Assembly (NCBI GenBank): GCA_015698045.1
Contig: BLAL01000259.1
Location: forward strand, 434,001 to 498,000
Direction of reading: 5' to 3'
From: Rhizophagus clarus
Taxonomy: Eukaryota > Glomeromycota > Glomeromycetes > Glomerales > Glomeraceae
DNA: 64,000 nt
Each line of letters begins with the position of its first letter. Position 1 is the stretch's first letter. The position numbers and the translations under genes are program-made. Below the pieces are notes generated by a model, which worked only from the letters and a program-made list of their open reading frames with translations, did no database searches and was not told the origin of the DNA. This document shows, in pieces, positions 34,724 to 47,683 of this stretch.

Positions 34724-36059
34724 GTTTTGTTGTTTCTTCTTTCTTCCTTCTTTTTAAACAAAATTTACTTGTAGATCCAAAAAGGGAAAGTATTTAATAT
34801 GAGTTACGACGTTAAAACTTTATGACTTAAAAAAATTGGTTGTGGTGGTTTTTTTTTAAGGAATGAAAAAAATAGAGTAAACAAATAATTTTGTCTAATT
34901 ATATATACGTTATGATGTGCGTGAGAATATTTAAAATAAACAAACCTCTCTATAAAAAGATTCTTTTTTAGCCGCTTGCAGCTATAAATGAAAATAAAAA
35001 AAAAAAATTTGCCAGAAAGAAAAAAGGCAAATCTATTAAAAAAAAAGTCGGCACTACTAGAAAATGAAAAAAGTAAAAAGACTTCTAATAAGGGTATAGA
35101 TCCAAAAGAAGTGAACAATAAATGAAAAGAACAGGTTTTTCAAGTAGGCCGAAGAAGAAAGAAAGAAGAAAGAAGAAACGGATGATAATATGGAAAAAAA
35201 AAAAAATTCTTTTTTTTTTTTCAGTCAGGAGGCAAAGTAATAATCTGCAATTCTAAAATGGCAATAGATTAACTGCATATTTTTTTTTTCACAATGATGG
35301 AATGTTTCAAGTGTGTGTAATCCGGTAATCCCCCACGAATTGGGAACTGTTAACGTGATTAAGGGTAGCCAATAAAAGTTAAAAGAAGTACGCCTTTGAC
35401 AATCAAAATTCAAAATGGGTTTGTTTTTTGTTGCATCAAATATGGTCAAGAACAAAAGAAAAATGAGGAAGCATTTTGGTTTTGGCACTATGTAATGCAA
35501 TGTATAAAAAGAATATAATATTTTTTTTCTTTTGTAAAACCAAAACAATGACAATGAGACAAAAGTAAAAAAAAAAATTATGGGACCTCAATACGAAAAT
35601 TACTATAAAGATATTTGTAAAACATTAGAATTTTGAAATGAAACCCATAGTTTTCCGCAAATACTCTTTATAAAGTGAAAGCATGTGGAAAGGATTTTCC
35701 TGTTTAAATTCCAAGGATAGTAAAGAAATTAAATATCCATTAAAGTTTTGAAAAATATTTGAATTTGATCAACATCTACAATTATTTAGATTGCATTGCA
35801 CTTCATGTGCTTGTTTTGTTCGAAGAGAGAGTTGTTTATTTTGCGGGCAAGAAAATTTTTTTTTTTTTTTTAAAAATTAAAAATTATTATTATTCTATGA
35901 TTGTGACATTGTCAAATTATCATTTTCATTTATTTTTTACAAATATTAAAAAAATAAATAAATCTGTAGTAAAATGGAAATTTTTTTTTTTTTATTTTTT
36001 TTTGTTATAAGAGAAATTATTATAAGTATTATTTTTTTAACGATCATTCAAGGATGAGA
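34724..36059. other. Intergenic, promoter side of RING-H2 gene
   Basis: AT-rich with many A/T homopolymers, purine-rich near 35140-35200. The open frames at 34804-35118, 35225-35554 and 35759-36010 are Phe/Tyr/Ile-rich artefacts of poly-A/T and I do not call them. Confidence 0.55.
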
Positions 36060-36144
36060 TCTCGGTTAGTATAGTGGTTAGTATCCCCGCCTGTCAGGAT
36101 TACCCAGCACGCGGGAGACCGGGGTTCAATTCCCCGACCGAGAG
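36060..36144 (+). tRNA. tRNA-Asp(GTC) with 13-nt intron
   Basis: The acceptor stem TCTCGGT pairs with ACCGAGA, followed by discriminator G at 36144. The A box TTAGTATAGTGG lies in the D arm. The anticodon stem CCCGC/GCGGG encloses loop CTGTCA-C with anticodon GTC. The T arm CCGGGGTTCAATTCCCCG carries the B box. A 13-nt intron (36097-36109) sits after base 37, the canonical position for eukaryotic tRNA introns. The mature tRNA is 72 nt before CCA addition. Confidence 0.97.
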
Positions 36145-36149
36145 CAAAA

Positions 36150-36163
36150 TTTTTTTTTTTTTT
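36150..36163 (+). terminator. Pol III terminator for tRNA-Asp
   Basis: An uninterrupted run of 14 T begins 5 bases after the tRNA, which is ample for RNA polymerase III release. Confidence 0.85.
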
Positions 36164-36288
36164 ATCACAGGCGCAGGCACGCATTACAATACACGTGGTC
36201 ACACGTGGTTTCGATTACCGGGTTAATCTGTGTAATAAATTGCGTAATAGCAGACAATGTTAGGTAAGAGGATTTTAAACTCCTTTTG

Positions 36289-36346
36289 CAAGTCTACCCC
36301 CGATAATGATACCATAGGTAGCATGTTTTGCCACGGGGTAGACTTG
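36289..36346. repeat. Perfect 12-bp stem with 34-nt loop
   Basis: CAAGTCTACCCC at 36289-36300 is inverted as GGGGTAGACTTG at 36335-36346. The stem is GC-balanced in an AT-rich background and lies about 145 bp after the tRNA. It could be a small structured RNA or a MITE remnant. Confidence 0.45.
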
Positions 36347-38353
36347 ACAATTATGATATCATATCTCAGATATTATTGAATCGGAAAAGAGAAAAAAAAA
36401 ATTTTTGTTTTATCCTTTTTTTTTTCAAAAATACAAGTTCCAAGATAATAAAGTTGAATTCGACAACTTGTAATAATTTTTTTTACCATTTAATTTAAAA
36501 TTTAATTTAATTTAATTTTTTTTAATTAATTGTTATATGTTATAATTAATTAATATTAAAATTAATTAAAATTAATTAAACATTAATTAATTAATATAAA
36601 AAAAAAAAAATTATTTTTATTACAAAAAATGCGAGAAAATATTAATTTAAAAAAATAATATTATCGGTAATTTATCACGACTTTTAAATGAAATATAACG
36701 TGTATGTACGGTATGTTTTAGCTTTAATTATATTAATCATCATGTGAATTAAATTTTCTCTCTTATTTACATTTATTTTTCGAATTATAAAACAAATACG
36801 TGTATTAAATAAAATTTTTCTAATATCGCACAAATATGTGTGCCAGATGTACGACCAGTACGGAATGCTATTCGATTTATGGGAATTCCTCGTGCAGATG
36901 ATCACATTATTATTTTTTTGTTTTTTCTTTGACAAAGAAATAAATAGGAAAAGGGTGACTTCGATGTATTATTGTTGATTCACGCCATGAAAATTGAATG
37001 ATATCATGTTAGGAATGATAATCATTACTGGATAAGAAGATTAAATTTCGGAACCATAACGGATGGATGTTTTAATATCACATTACCAAGTTACGAAAGT
37101 TATCATTTTAAAGAAACATGGGTCTAAATGTAGAATTAAAAAAAAAACACATGATTTCATTGTTTTTATTAGTCAATAAAGTGCGAGGCAGCCCCTTGCA
37201 TAAATCGGCCAAATTAGTAAATATATAGACGTATTTCCTAATATGTATGCTAAAGAAAAAAAACTTCAAAATAAGGAATAGATTAAACCATAAATACCTA
37301 GATCATCTTTTTAAACCTGACAAAAAAATTACACACGAATTTAAGTATTTCTTGTTTAACATGACACAAAAAACTCTTTTTAGTAATTTTACGAACAAAT
37401 AGTTAAATAAAAAAAATGTTTTTTAATATATTAACCAAATTAAAAAAAGTGATACAACATTTATTCAATTTATGCACTTCAACGAAAAAAAATTCCGATG
37501 CTACGTAAGTTTAGATAACTTTTCTCAGGATAGTGATACAACAGGGATACTGCATTAATCCAATATAATTAATTGAGAAATCGTATTACAAATTTATTAG
37601 ACATAACATCTGATAAAAATCCATTATTATTCACGAGTCTCATGCTAAAATACTGTAAACAGGCGTAAAATTTGACTAATCATGACTTCAAAGTAAGAAG
37701 GATTGATATTAGGCTGAAAGATAATCATATGTCGTGTATCTCGGAGATTTCGGAATGTATTTATCGAAGATTCGGAATATCAAGTAAAAGTATAAAAAGA
37801 TTGGGTAGGAAATTATTCTACGTAATCACTTAAATCACTTTTTTTTATGCAATTAATGTTCTGAATTCTGTAGAATTTTTTTTTTTTTATCGTAACAAAT
37901 TACCTTAATAAAATTCAATTAATAACAAACATTTTAATATTTAAGGTTACTAAGGTTATAAGAATAATAAATAAAATATTTGGTAAACATTTATTATTAT
38001 TGTGCCAATTATGGAATAGATAGATTGATAACTTAACGGTTACGGTTTAATCTGGAATAAAGACCTTTTGTTATTATTAACAATTCTGTCAGTTTTTTTT
38101 TGCAAATGTGATTATGCAAAGTATTAGTGATACGATGTGTGTGATAAGAACTTTATTTACTTTATTTGTTTTATACATTCCAGAACCAATTGAAATTCAA
38201 ATGTTACTTTTAAAATTATTTATGAATATAAATAACGATTTATCTACCAAAATTATTTTTTCTTGAATTTCTTTTTTACGTAAAGGCATAAAATTACATT
38301 CCTTTTATTTAATATCCTAAACTTTATTTCGCTACCCTTCAAATTTTTAAAAC

Positions 38354-39994
38354 ATGATAAATCGACCAAACAAATTTTTTATAAAATATCCATATATACC
38401 GATAATAGTGGTTTCTTCTGGTTTCAATAACGTTCTAGCAGATCCTGAGAGATTAGACACACCTGGTAATTGGGTTAATTATCGAAATGTAGTCGATCTT
38501 ACATTGACTATGATCGTATTAGGCTCTATCGGATGTCTTTACGTTTTTTATAGAGTTTACAAACAGTGGATATTGAATAGAAAAATACTAGGGATGATTT
38601 ATAAACTACCTTTTTATACTGCATGTATAGGTAAAAGAGATTATTAATAAGCCAGATTATGTCATGTATTATTAATGTTAATGTTAAATTACATAAATTT
38701 TAGACCTTTTAATAAATATTAGCTTTTTCATAAATATTGTAAGTACTGTATTTCTATATTTTATTCAAAAATTTTAATTATAAATTATTTGAATTTTTTT
38801 TTATTTCAATAGATGCATACGGTCACAAACGCGCAAGTATGGTATGAGCCAATTTGTAAAACAATGAGCATATTGAATTGGGCATTTATAACAATAAATT
38901 TGAGTTTTTATTCTGTTATAGCGTAAGTAATTTATAAATTATTTAATAAAAATCATATATATAATATATGTTTTATTTTTTTTTCCTTTTTTTTTTTCAC
39001 ATATAGATTGATGACTTACCTCCGAATTTGTCATGAAAAATACTGTGATTGTGGTAGATATGAATGGAAGGTTTGGATAATTGTATTTGCAACAAGTTTG
39101 ATATTACAATTAATGAATTTTCCAAATCATGGCGCACGGAAATATTGGTAAAGTATTTTGAATTCGTAAATTCTACGCGTATAAAAAAAAAGAAAAAAAA
39201 ATTTTTTATTCAAGTTTAAAAAAAAAAAATGTAGGTGTGCAGGAAGAACAGGACAAGTTCGATCACCACTGATATTATTCGCAGTGATAACAGTATCATT
39301 GTTAATAATATGTTTTTGTTACATGAGTATATATTTAAAAATCATCAATGTACAAAATCGTCCTATAACAACATTATCAAAAGACAGTGATAATGAAAAT
39401 GGTATCGGTAATGAAGTTTTGGAACAACGTGCTGAAATTGAAAGAAGGGCAGCGAAAAAAATCATGAGTTATGTACTTGTTTTTATTATACAGTGGGTTC
39501 CTTTACAAATTTCTGGTGCGGCTAGATTTTTTTTGGTGAGTTTTTATATTTAATCCCGAGTGTGTTTAAAAGGAATGTAATGAAATACTATTTATATATT
39601 TAAATATCGAATTCATTATATATTTTTTTCTAGAATGATGATACTTGGGTTTATATGATAGCGAGTATAGGTAAAGCAAGCGAGTAGAAAGAATGTTTTA
39701 AAAATCATGCATGTACTATATTTATAATTTTTTTTTTTTTTTTTTTATATAGGACGTTCATTTGGAGGAATTGGTAACGCAATTCAATATATAATAAATG
39801 AGGGTTGGGTTACAATTGAATCTACTGAATATGATACTACAAGATCTCAAGAAACAGATAACAAATCAACATCTTTAAATGATAATTATAAATTAATCGA
39901 ATTAAACAATAATGAAATTATGTCACCTAAGAATACAGAAAGTACAGAAAATAAGACATCTATAATAAATATTGAAGATAACAATCAAGCATAA
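38354..39994 (+). CDS. Seven-transmembrane receptor-like protein (copy 1)
   Basis: Exons 38354-38630, 38704-38738, 38813-38922, 39007-39147, 39235-39535, 39634-39670 and 39753-39994, all in phase, about 380 residues. Seven hydrophobic spans can be drawn: VVDLTLTMIVLGSIGCLYVF, the YTACIDLLINISFFINI region, LNWAFITINLSFYSVIALMT, VWIIVFATSLILQLMNF, LILFAVITVSLLIICFCY, KIMSYVLVFIIQWVPLQI and YMIASIGRSFGGIGNAIQY. A charged third inner loop (ERRAAKKI) precedes span 6, as in G-protein coupled receptors, and the tail is hydrophilic and N/S/T-rich. The layout resembles cAMP-receptor-like or Git3-type fungal GPCRs, but the subfamily is not certain and the ligand unknown. It is a tandem paralogue of 42343-43808 with nearly the same intron positions. 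Confidence 0.82.
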
Positions 39995-42342
39995 AAAAAA
40001 AAAAAATAATTATTAATTAATTATTGTAAATAAATTAATTTACTCCATTCATTTATTTTAAGCAAAAATTAATGTTAAATTAATATAGCAATATCAGATA
40101 TTAATAAATAAGAAATAAGAAACGCTGAAATGGTAAGACGTTGATATATAGTGTATATGACATGGTATGTTACAGTATATGATATTTGATCACTTTTACG
40201 ATTAATTAATTATAGTTGATGTTTTAAAACAAAATATTTAATAATTCACACATACAAAAATTTTTAAATGGATTGATTATACAGTAATTTAATAGAATTT
40301 GTATAAAGAGGAGTTAATAATTTAATCAAGATTGAATTAAATCAATTAATATAATCGATTTCATAATACCGTAATAAAAGTTTAAAATTTTCGATTAAAC
40401 AACATATATATAATTACGTATATAATTTATTTATAGTACATTATATAAAAGTATTTTTGTTATAGAAATTTAGCAGTCGAAAAAAAAAATTTTGTCATAA
40501 ACTGATATTCTTATTATAAGCGCTTTTTTTAAACATACATACGGTTTCAACATTTGGCAAAGGCGTGAGCATAGGTTAGTGGGTGTACACTGTAATTCCA
40601 AGTTAACATCATTATCGATCAGTAAAATAAATCAATTCCATTTCCTTACAATCTATCTTCACGAGATCAAAAGATAAGATATCAATAGTGCATACTTTTT
40701 TTTTTTTTTTGGAAATTCTAAAAAAAAATACATATATAAACAAAACTTTTGGAGACAGTGAGTTGCGGTTAAATTTTGGTTGGTCATAAGGAAATTTTTA
40801 GGTAAAATATATATAAAAAAAAAAAAATAAATAAATACTGTATCTTATCACAATAATTGCAAAACTTATCTATTATCGATTTTCCATTTACGAAATTCAT
40901 ATCCCATTCAATTTTTTTGTACCAATTAGATTATGCGGACTGAAGTTAGGTATACACAAACAAAATGCAAGCCGATCAAAAAAAAACTTAACTACCACTA
41001 GTTTTCACTTTGAAAGGGATTTCTAAAAGTTTTTTCGTTACCAAAAAAGAAAAAAAACCAAAAAAAGGGCACATTATTATCCTGTTCTCAGACGAAACCA
41101 AGGGGCAAAAGATTGCAAACAAATAAATATAGCAACAAATAAAGATAACGTTTAGTCATCACATGGAATGTAACCTTCATGTCCCTGCATAAAAGTTATT
41201 TGTGCCATGATGTTTGTATAGTTTTTTTCCAAATATTACGGAAGAAAACTGATTTCCTTAAAATATTGCATATTTATGTTATTATCTAATCAAAAAATTT
41301 TTAAGTTTTCAAATCAGAATTAGAACAAATTATTACAATATGTAAAGAAATTGTTTGAAGAAGAGATGATTACTTAATTAGATATCCTCTATCGGATTTT
41401 TTATATAACGATAAGCGATTCATGGTAATGTTTTTTTAACACAAAAGCTGTGTATCGAAGAAATGGGCGCGGAACGAAAAAAAAAAGACCAATTTTGGAG
41501 ATTATGCCGAAATTCCCGATGTCATTTTTTTTTTTTTTTTTGTACATTGTAAACCTATTTTTTTTTTTGTTTTTTACGCGTTATTTTTTTAATTCAATTT
41601 TTTAGGCATTTTTGTATATGTATATAATATTTTAAATGATTTTAATTATATTTTTAATTTAATATTTAATAACAAATTTTACTTTTTTTTATAATTTAAA
41701 GTTAGGGGCTGTGTTACTATACTTTGATTCATAAGAAAATACTTAAAAGTTTCAAAACTTTAGCTTTTATACGTCATTAACATTTTTATTTGTTTATACT
41801 TTATACTCAAATGTAGATTTTCTGTTGATTGTTTATATATAAATGATCAAGCCATTCAAAAATTTGTAATTTAAAAATAATTAGCGGATGTATATAAAAT
41901 CCTTATATATTTAAAAAAGTCTAACCTAATTAAATACCTACAATTAAAAAAATAAAAAATAAACCAATTTGGTAAAATGGTGTTTAGAATTAAGAGAAAT
42001 CGTTCTCGGTTTCGAATTGCGCTTCCAAATCAAGTTAAATCCAATGACGGTTATTCCGTATTTCCATTAATCCATTTCGACAATGAATGTTATAAATCTT
42101 GTAACACATCATGAAAGCATGAAAGCGTATTTAATATTTGTACCACATACCAAGCTCTCTTTTATCAAAACATTTATTTAATCGATTACCAATAAATAAA
42201 TAAATAAATAATAAATAAAATCATTTCAAATATTTTTTTAACGAAGGTTTGATTATTTATAAAAAATACCCTTTATCTAATATTGTAGTCATTCCTTATA
42301 ATTGGTTTTTTTTTTTATCCCTTTCTTTTTCAATTAATTAAT
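39995..42342. other. Spacer between the receptor paralogues, one small open frame
   Basis: AT-rich with frequent homopolymers. An open frame of 45 codons at 41977-42114 (plus; starts MVFRIKRNRSRFR) lies in a patch of better base composition, about 230 bp before the second receptor gene. It could be an uORF-like or separate short gene, with weak support. Nothing else is seen. Confidence 0.4.
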
Positions 42343-43808
42343 ATGATTTATTCAAAAAAGTCCTCTAATATAATATTGATATTTTCAATATTTTTCTTTA
42401 ATGTTAATGCGCTTAATGTTTTAGCGCAAAATACGCTAAATAATACACAAAACTATCGATTAAATAATCCAGATAACATATATCAATTTCATATTGTAAT
42501 GTATGTTTCGGTTACTATGTCTATATTGGGTTGGTGTGGATGTATATACGTATTTTATAGAACTTATGAACAGTGGAAATTAAACGATAAAAAATTAAAA
42601 ATGATTCATAAGCTTCCATTTTACACTGCATGTAGTGGTAAGTTGAATCATTTGAATGCGTTTTAACTTTATAAAGTTATGTTAATTTTTTTATTTGTAG
42701 ATTTCTTAATTGATACAAATTATTTTATAAATGTCGTAAGTATTATTTAAATTTGAGGTATGATATTACTAATACTGCTCTAATTCACAAAATCTTTCAT
42801 AATGATTTAGATTCACACTGCAATTTACGCTGAAGTTTGGGGTCAACCAGTATGTAACATTATCAGTGGTTTTCATTGGCTATTTTTAATGATAAATTTG
42901 TCATTATACGGTGTTATAGCGTAAGTGTTATCGGTGTGGGTTATCAGTTACCAATTATCAGTGTTCACATTTTATTTTTCTTAATAGAGTGACGACATAT
43001 TTACGTATTTGTCATGAAATATATTTTTATCGTGGAAAATATGATTATAAGCTTTGGTTAATAGTAATAACTACAGCGATAACGTTTGAATTAATTAATA
43101 TGAATAATTATGGTCCACGTAAATATTGGTACGTTTAATAAAAAAAAATTTTAAATTGATTAAAAAATTGTTCCTTAAAAAAACTGAAATTATTATAACC
43201 AGGTGTATCGGAAAACCAGGACAAAAAGTATCTTTCATATTATTATTCATATTAATAACATTAATTTTAATAATTATATGTTACTGTTATTTTATGATAT
43301 TATATACAATTAAATCTCAAAATTCTATAAGGGATATAATTACGAATCGTACTTCTGATAGTAAAACTGAAGAGATTGAAAACATGAATAAATTAAAACG
43401 TGCTGAATTTGAAAGAAGAGCTGCTTGGAAAATTATTAGTTATATATTATTATTTATTCTTCAATGGTTACCTGTACAGATTAATATTATTACCAGATGG
43501 ATTTCGGTAAAAAATTTTTATATATTATTTTCTGCTTTTTCATAATTTCAACCTTTTTTTTTTTTAAAAAAAAAAAAAAATTCGTTTTTTTCTTCTTTTA
43601 GATTCGTGCTACTTGGTCTTACGTTTTAGGTGTGCTTGTAACATTTGGTGGATTTGGTAACGCTATAATTTATATTTGTAATGAAGGTTGGTTTCCTCGT
43701 GAATATGAAATTGAAGCTGATATATCATTGAAAACTCAAGATACAAGTAATTTTGGTATTATCATTGATGATAATAATAATGATACTGTTTTAAGACAAA
43801 ATGTATAA
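42343..43808 (+). CDS. Seven-transmembrane receptor-like protein (copy 2)
   Basis: Exons 42343-42637, 42701-42735, 42811-42920, 42988-43128, 43203-43506 and 43602-43808, all in phase, about 363 residues. It aligns with copy 1 along its length, including the 35-nt second exon, the ARKYWC/PRKYWC junction and the ERRAAWKIISY segment before span 6. The N-terminus has a clear signal-peptide-like stretch (IILIFSIFFFNVNA). Copy 2 lacks the intron that splits span 7 in copy 1, so that intron was lost here or gained there. The tail is shorter and D/N-rich. A plasma-membrane GPCR-like role is inferred; ligand and G-protein partners are unknown. Confidence 0.82.
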
Positions 43809-45806
43809 ATGTATATATATGAAATTAAGAAATTATATAATTATACGTCATGTTTATTTGTAAAGAATATATATAATTATGAATTTATGGTATCTATTAT
43901 GATTTTAAGATTTAAAAAATTTGTAAAGAAATATCACATGATTTATGCTATTATTTTATTTCGAAATAAATTTATTCCCGGTTAATTGTTGCGTAATTCA
44001 TATAATTCGCTTAATTCGCCGTGCTAAATCGGATGTGATATGTGATGGAAAAAAAAAAGTTCAAAATTCTTAAAATGATGTCAAATTCCGTTCCATATCA
44101 AACAACGACTTATTAGTTAGGAATATAATTATTTCAACTCAAGGGCTTTGTTTAAACATTTGAAGATACTCGATGCTCGTTAGTAGTTAGTATTAAATAT
44201 GATATTGAAGATTCAAAATTTCGAAATTTCATACACCAATTTCGGATCGCCATCTTTTATTGCTTCAAATCCTAATTAATGCCTTGTGGCTTGTGCTTAG
44301 CGTAACCTACAATATCTTATTTTATGTGAGAAATCACGAAAAAAAAGGATTTTCGCTTGTATAAATTACCTGTAATTTATGGATATTGTACAGTATTGTA
44401 TTTATATCGGTTAACGTCGCTTCGAAGCTTCGTAACGTTAATCAATGTAAACACCACCGTACGATATTAAAGAGATATCGAACCTCATAATTTTATAACC
44501 TCATAATTTATAACACCATGATTTTCATTCCACTAATAATCTAAATTATTTATACTAATTAATAATTTACTCATTAAACTCCTCAAATTGTTTCCGGTTT
44601 TAACCTGATTTCTTGTTTCTGGATTCTCTATTTATTATTTTAATGTCACTAAATCTGTTGCACTCAAAATAGTTATTTTAAGTGATGTACAATATGTCTT
44701 AAAAAGTGATAGGGTTGCGTCGCCGATCAAATTCAATTAATTCTTCGGGAACATAAATCAGTAAATCACGTATCAGAAATGTTAATCAATCATTTATATA
44801 TCGGTTTCTCCATGTATATTTTATCAATATCATTAATTAATCTTCGTTCTAAATTAACTTAGGTTTACGTTCTGGAAAATTTCAACTTTTGCTTTTTTTT
44901 TTATCTATGTTATTTCTTATATTATGAGTAAAGATGTAATGGTAAATTCGCTAAGGTAGAGATCGAATAAGCCACACATCTTCGCGGCTTCGCCATCACA
45001 TAACGCCCATTCAATAGCCCTACCAAATATTTGATCTATATTTAAGCCATTCCGACTTAAATACTCGATCAAGTTTTTTTTTTTTTTTCCTATAACGATG
45101 ATCTTGACTCTGTTTTAATTACTAGAGTTATTATTATTTTTTTATTAACAAAAATCTATATCATTCGTTGGTTAAATTTCTTTTTTTATCTTCAAAAAAA
45201 AAAAAAAAAACCGATTTACTTTATTAAATTATGCTTAAATTTTAAATATTTTACCGCGCCATAAAACTGTTACGGATTATCAAGATCATCATAAAAAATT
45301 TTCATATGTACTCGAGCGTAAATCACGTAAATCACGTAAATAAAATTACTTACAATAATATTTTAAAATTACGTGAACCATCCAAAAAAATTCTCTACTC
45401 TAATACATACTTATAGAAATATTATTTTCATTTTTTGAATAAAAAGAATCCATCCATTGGTGCGTATTGGACTTGTATTTGCTCGAAACCAGTATTATTA
45501 AAGGCATAATTTAGGAAATCCTGCACGTGATTAAGGGAGGTCTGGAATGATGTGAGTAACGCCACGCATCATATGATTTTTACTATTTATAGAACCTTCA
45601 AACTATTACGTAATCGATTTGTATAAGATCATTGTTTCCTTCAATAAATAAATCAATATACAGAATATGCGGAATATGCGGCTTATGATACACCGTATGT
45701 CGATCATTTCAAAATATATAAATACCTCAATAATCCGATAAATAATTATTTTTTTTTTTTTTAAAAAAAAAACTTTACCAAATTACTTTCAAACAAAAAA
45801 AAAACA
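43809..45806. other. Intergenic with a second palindromic-element copy
   Basis: No gene is supported. It contains the related hairpin element near 44.4 kb, long A/T runs and the promoter side of the RNase III-like gene. Confidence 0.5.
44381..44470. repeat. Copy 2 of the dispersed palindromic element
   Basis: TTTATATCGGTTAACGTCGC, a perfect inner palindrome GCTTCGAAGC (44419-44428), then TAACGTTAATCAATGTAAAC and ACCACCGTACGATATT. The 3' flank is the reverse complement of the 5' flank of the 13.8-kb hairpin (TACGGTGGT with a TTTA-rich spacer). Each copy seems to preserve a different arm of a longer ancestral palindrome. Confidence 0.6.
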
Positions 45807-47683
45807 ATGGTGTTTCACAGTCATTACATGGTAACCGATAAAAAAACTGGTATCAACCATAGTTTATGTTGTTACAAAGAATGTAATAACCCTCAAGTTA
45901 TTTTAAATGACGAAAAAGATAAAAATATTATTATAGAAAATACTTCTAAAGGTGACATATTGACAAATTTTGATGATAAATATTTATCAAAAAATGATAA
46001 AGTTGAAAAAATTCGAAAAAATTCATTATCAGAAAATGAAAATGAAAATGATGATAATTTGGAATCATTAATGAAATCAAAAAAATCCTCACAAAAAAAA
46101 AGTCCTATATTTAAGTTAAAAATTCCTTCGGATATTGTTAGTGAAAGTTTTAAAAGAAGGTATAAAGCTTATAAAGCCTCAATTAAAAATTCGATTCCAT
46201 CAGGTTATTCATCTGATGAATATATTGAAATGGATACTGATACAGAATTAGATTCAGTTCCGGTAAATACTTCATCAAAACCTGTAGAGAGAAATTTTCA
46301 AATTTCCAAGAAAATTGGTAATAGAGATTTTAATGAAAAAGAATGTTTTGAAATTGATGCAACAGAATTTTCTACTTTATCCGAAGGTTGCAATATACAT
46401 AATGACACTACAAAAAGTCCTTCGACAGCATCAAATTCAGATTATGATTATAATCCTGATACAAAATCACAACAAAAGTCGAATCAGGTATCGATAGATA
46501 CTTTTCATAAAGCTGTTGAAGATGCGCGAAATGCTATGATCACTTTAGTTGATAAATTTTGTTTTGAACAACATTCCTCATCACCAGTAGTTCAATCACC
46601 TCAAGAAAATTGTATAAATACAAGCAAAGTAAATCAGAAAGATTCAAGATCACAGGAAGAATTGGCAGTTGTAGTCTCAAAACAAAATATAGTCGATACT
46701 AATAAGATTCTATTTAACGCTAGGAACAAAAAGAAAAGTAAACAGGCCAAATCACAATTCGGAACTCCAGAATTTCCCATTGATTTAGATAACGATGATT
46801 ATACTAGAACGTTAGTAAAATCCCCCGTATTAAATGATGATGACAATGATATAATTAGTGAAAGGGATTCTAAAGTGAAATCCATTCAAAGTCAAGATAA
46901 TTTAATGATAAATTGGTTTGATCGGGATGATTTCAAAAAATTTATGTTGAGTACCGCTAAACATCGATTAGAAGAACTCGACAATGATGGTCAAAATTCC
47001 AAAAAACGCGTTAGAGTTGGCGAACAATCGTTTTCATCTAGTTTTCGAAATCCGTACGGTAACGAGAAATCATATTAATATATTTATTTTGTTTTGATTT
47101 ACTTACCACGCTTTTAATTATAATATTATTTATTTATCAAGATATTTCGGATGATCAGAATGATCATCTTGAGTCGTCTATAATCCAAGTTCCGGACTTT
47201 AAAAATCAAAAGTATTTGAGATTAGCTCTCACCCACAGATCAATTCATTCTGATCGACAAAATTGGTTTGATTATGTGAGACTTGAAATTTTTGGTGATT
47301 GTATTTTAAGCACAACAATTTCACAAATGGCGTATGAAAAATTTAAAGATCAATTAACACCAGATTTACTTGAAAAAATTCACAATAATTTATGTAGTAA
47401 TTATAATCTTTGTAAATTTGCCAAGATGCTAAAATTACAAGATTTAATTTATGCTAGGAAACCTTTTTTGAGTGAGAAAGAAATAGCTAATGTTTTTACA
47501 TCATTATTGGCAGCTATAATTATGGATAGTGGAAGGGAAATTGCTGTTAATTTTATTAGAAAACTTATTGGACCAACTATGGATAGATTGGTGAGAAATG
47601 GAAAATTTATAGGAATACAGATTAGTGAGACGAATGAGAAAATCCCAATTAAAAATGTGGTGGACGATCAATACGACATCTAA
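45807..47683 (+). CDS. RNase III-like domain protein with long disordered N-terminus, active site eroded
   Basis: Two exons, 45807-47058 and 47142-47683 (donor GTAACG, phase kept), about 597 residues. Residues 1-417 are polar, S/D/N/K-rich and low complexity, with no domain I recognise. From about residue 443 an RNase III fold is visible: LALTHRSIHSD, then LEIFGDCIL (E466, D470), an LCSNYNLCKFAKMLKLQDLI helix region and ANVFTSLLAAIIMDSG. In active RNase III the last motif carries Asp and Glu metal ligands (AD-x-x-EA-L). Here they are Asn534 and Thr537, and the first Glu of the ERLEFLGD signature is Val463. No dsRNA-binding domain follows. It is therefore probably a catalytically dead, possibly RNA-binding or dimerising, RNase III relative. 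A mitoribosomal mL44-like role is conceivable but the N-terminus does not fit. Confidence 0.8.

Larger units (their letters stand above)
36145..38353. other. Intergenic downstream of tRNA
   Basis: No coding gene. Directly after the tRNA lie a CACGTGGTCACACGTGG double box (about 36190-36210) and a 12-bp inverted repeat at 36289-36346 (separate entry). The region 36480-36600 is extremely AT-rich (TTAA/AATT words). The open frame at 36684-36935 (minus) has no recognisable content. Confidence 0.5.

Noticed and set aside
34804-35200. Purine-rich tract as a possible regulatory element
   Set aside because: Looks like ordinary A-rich low-complexity DNA; nothing distinguishes it from neighbours.
35225-35554. 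Minus-strand 109-codon open frame
   Set aside because: Phe/Leu/Tyr-rich product from A/T homopolymers; no domain, no splice context.
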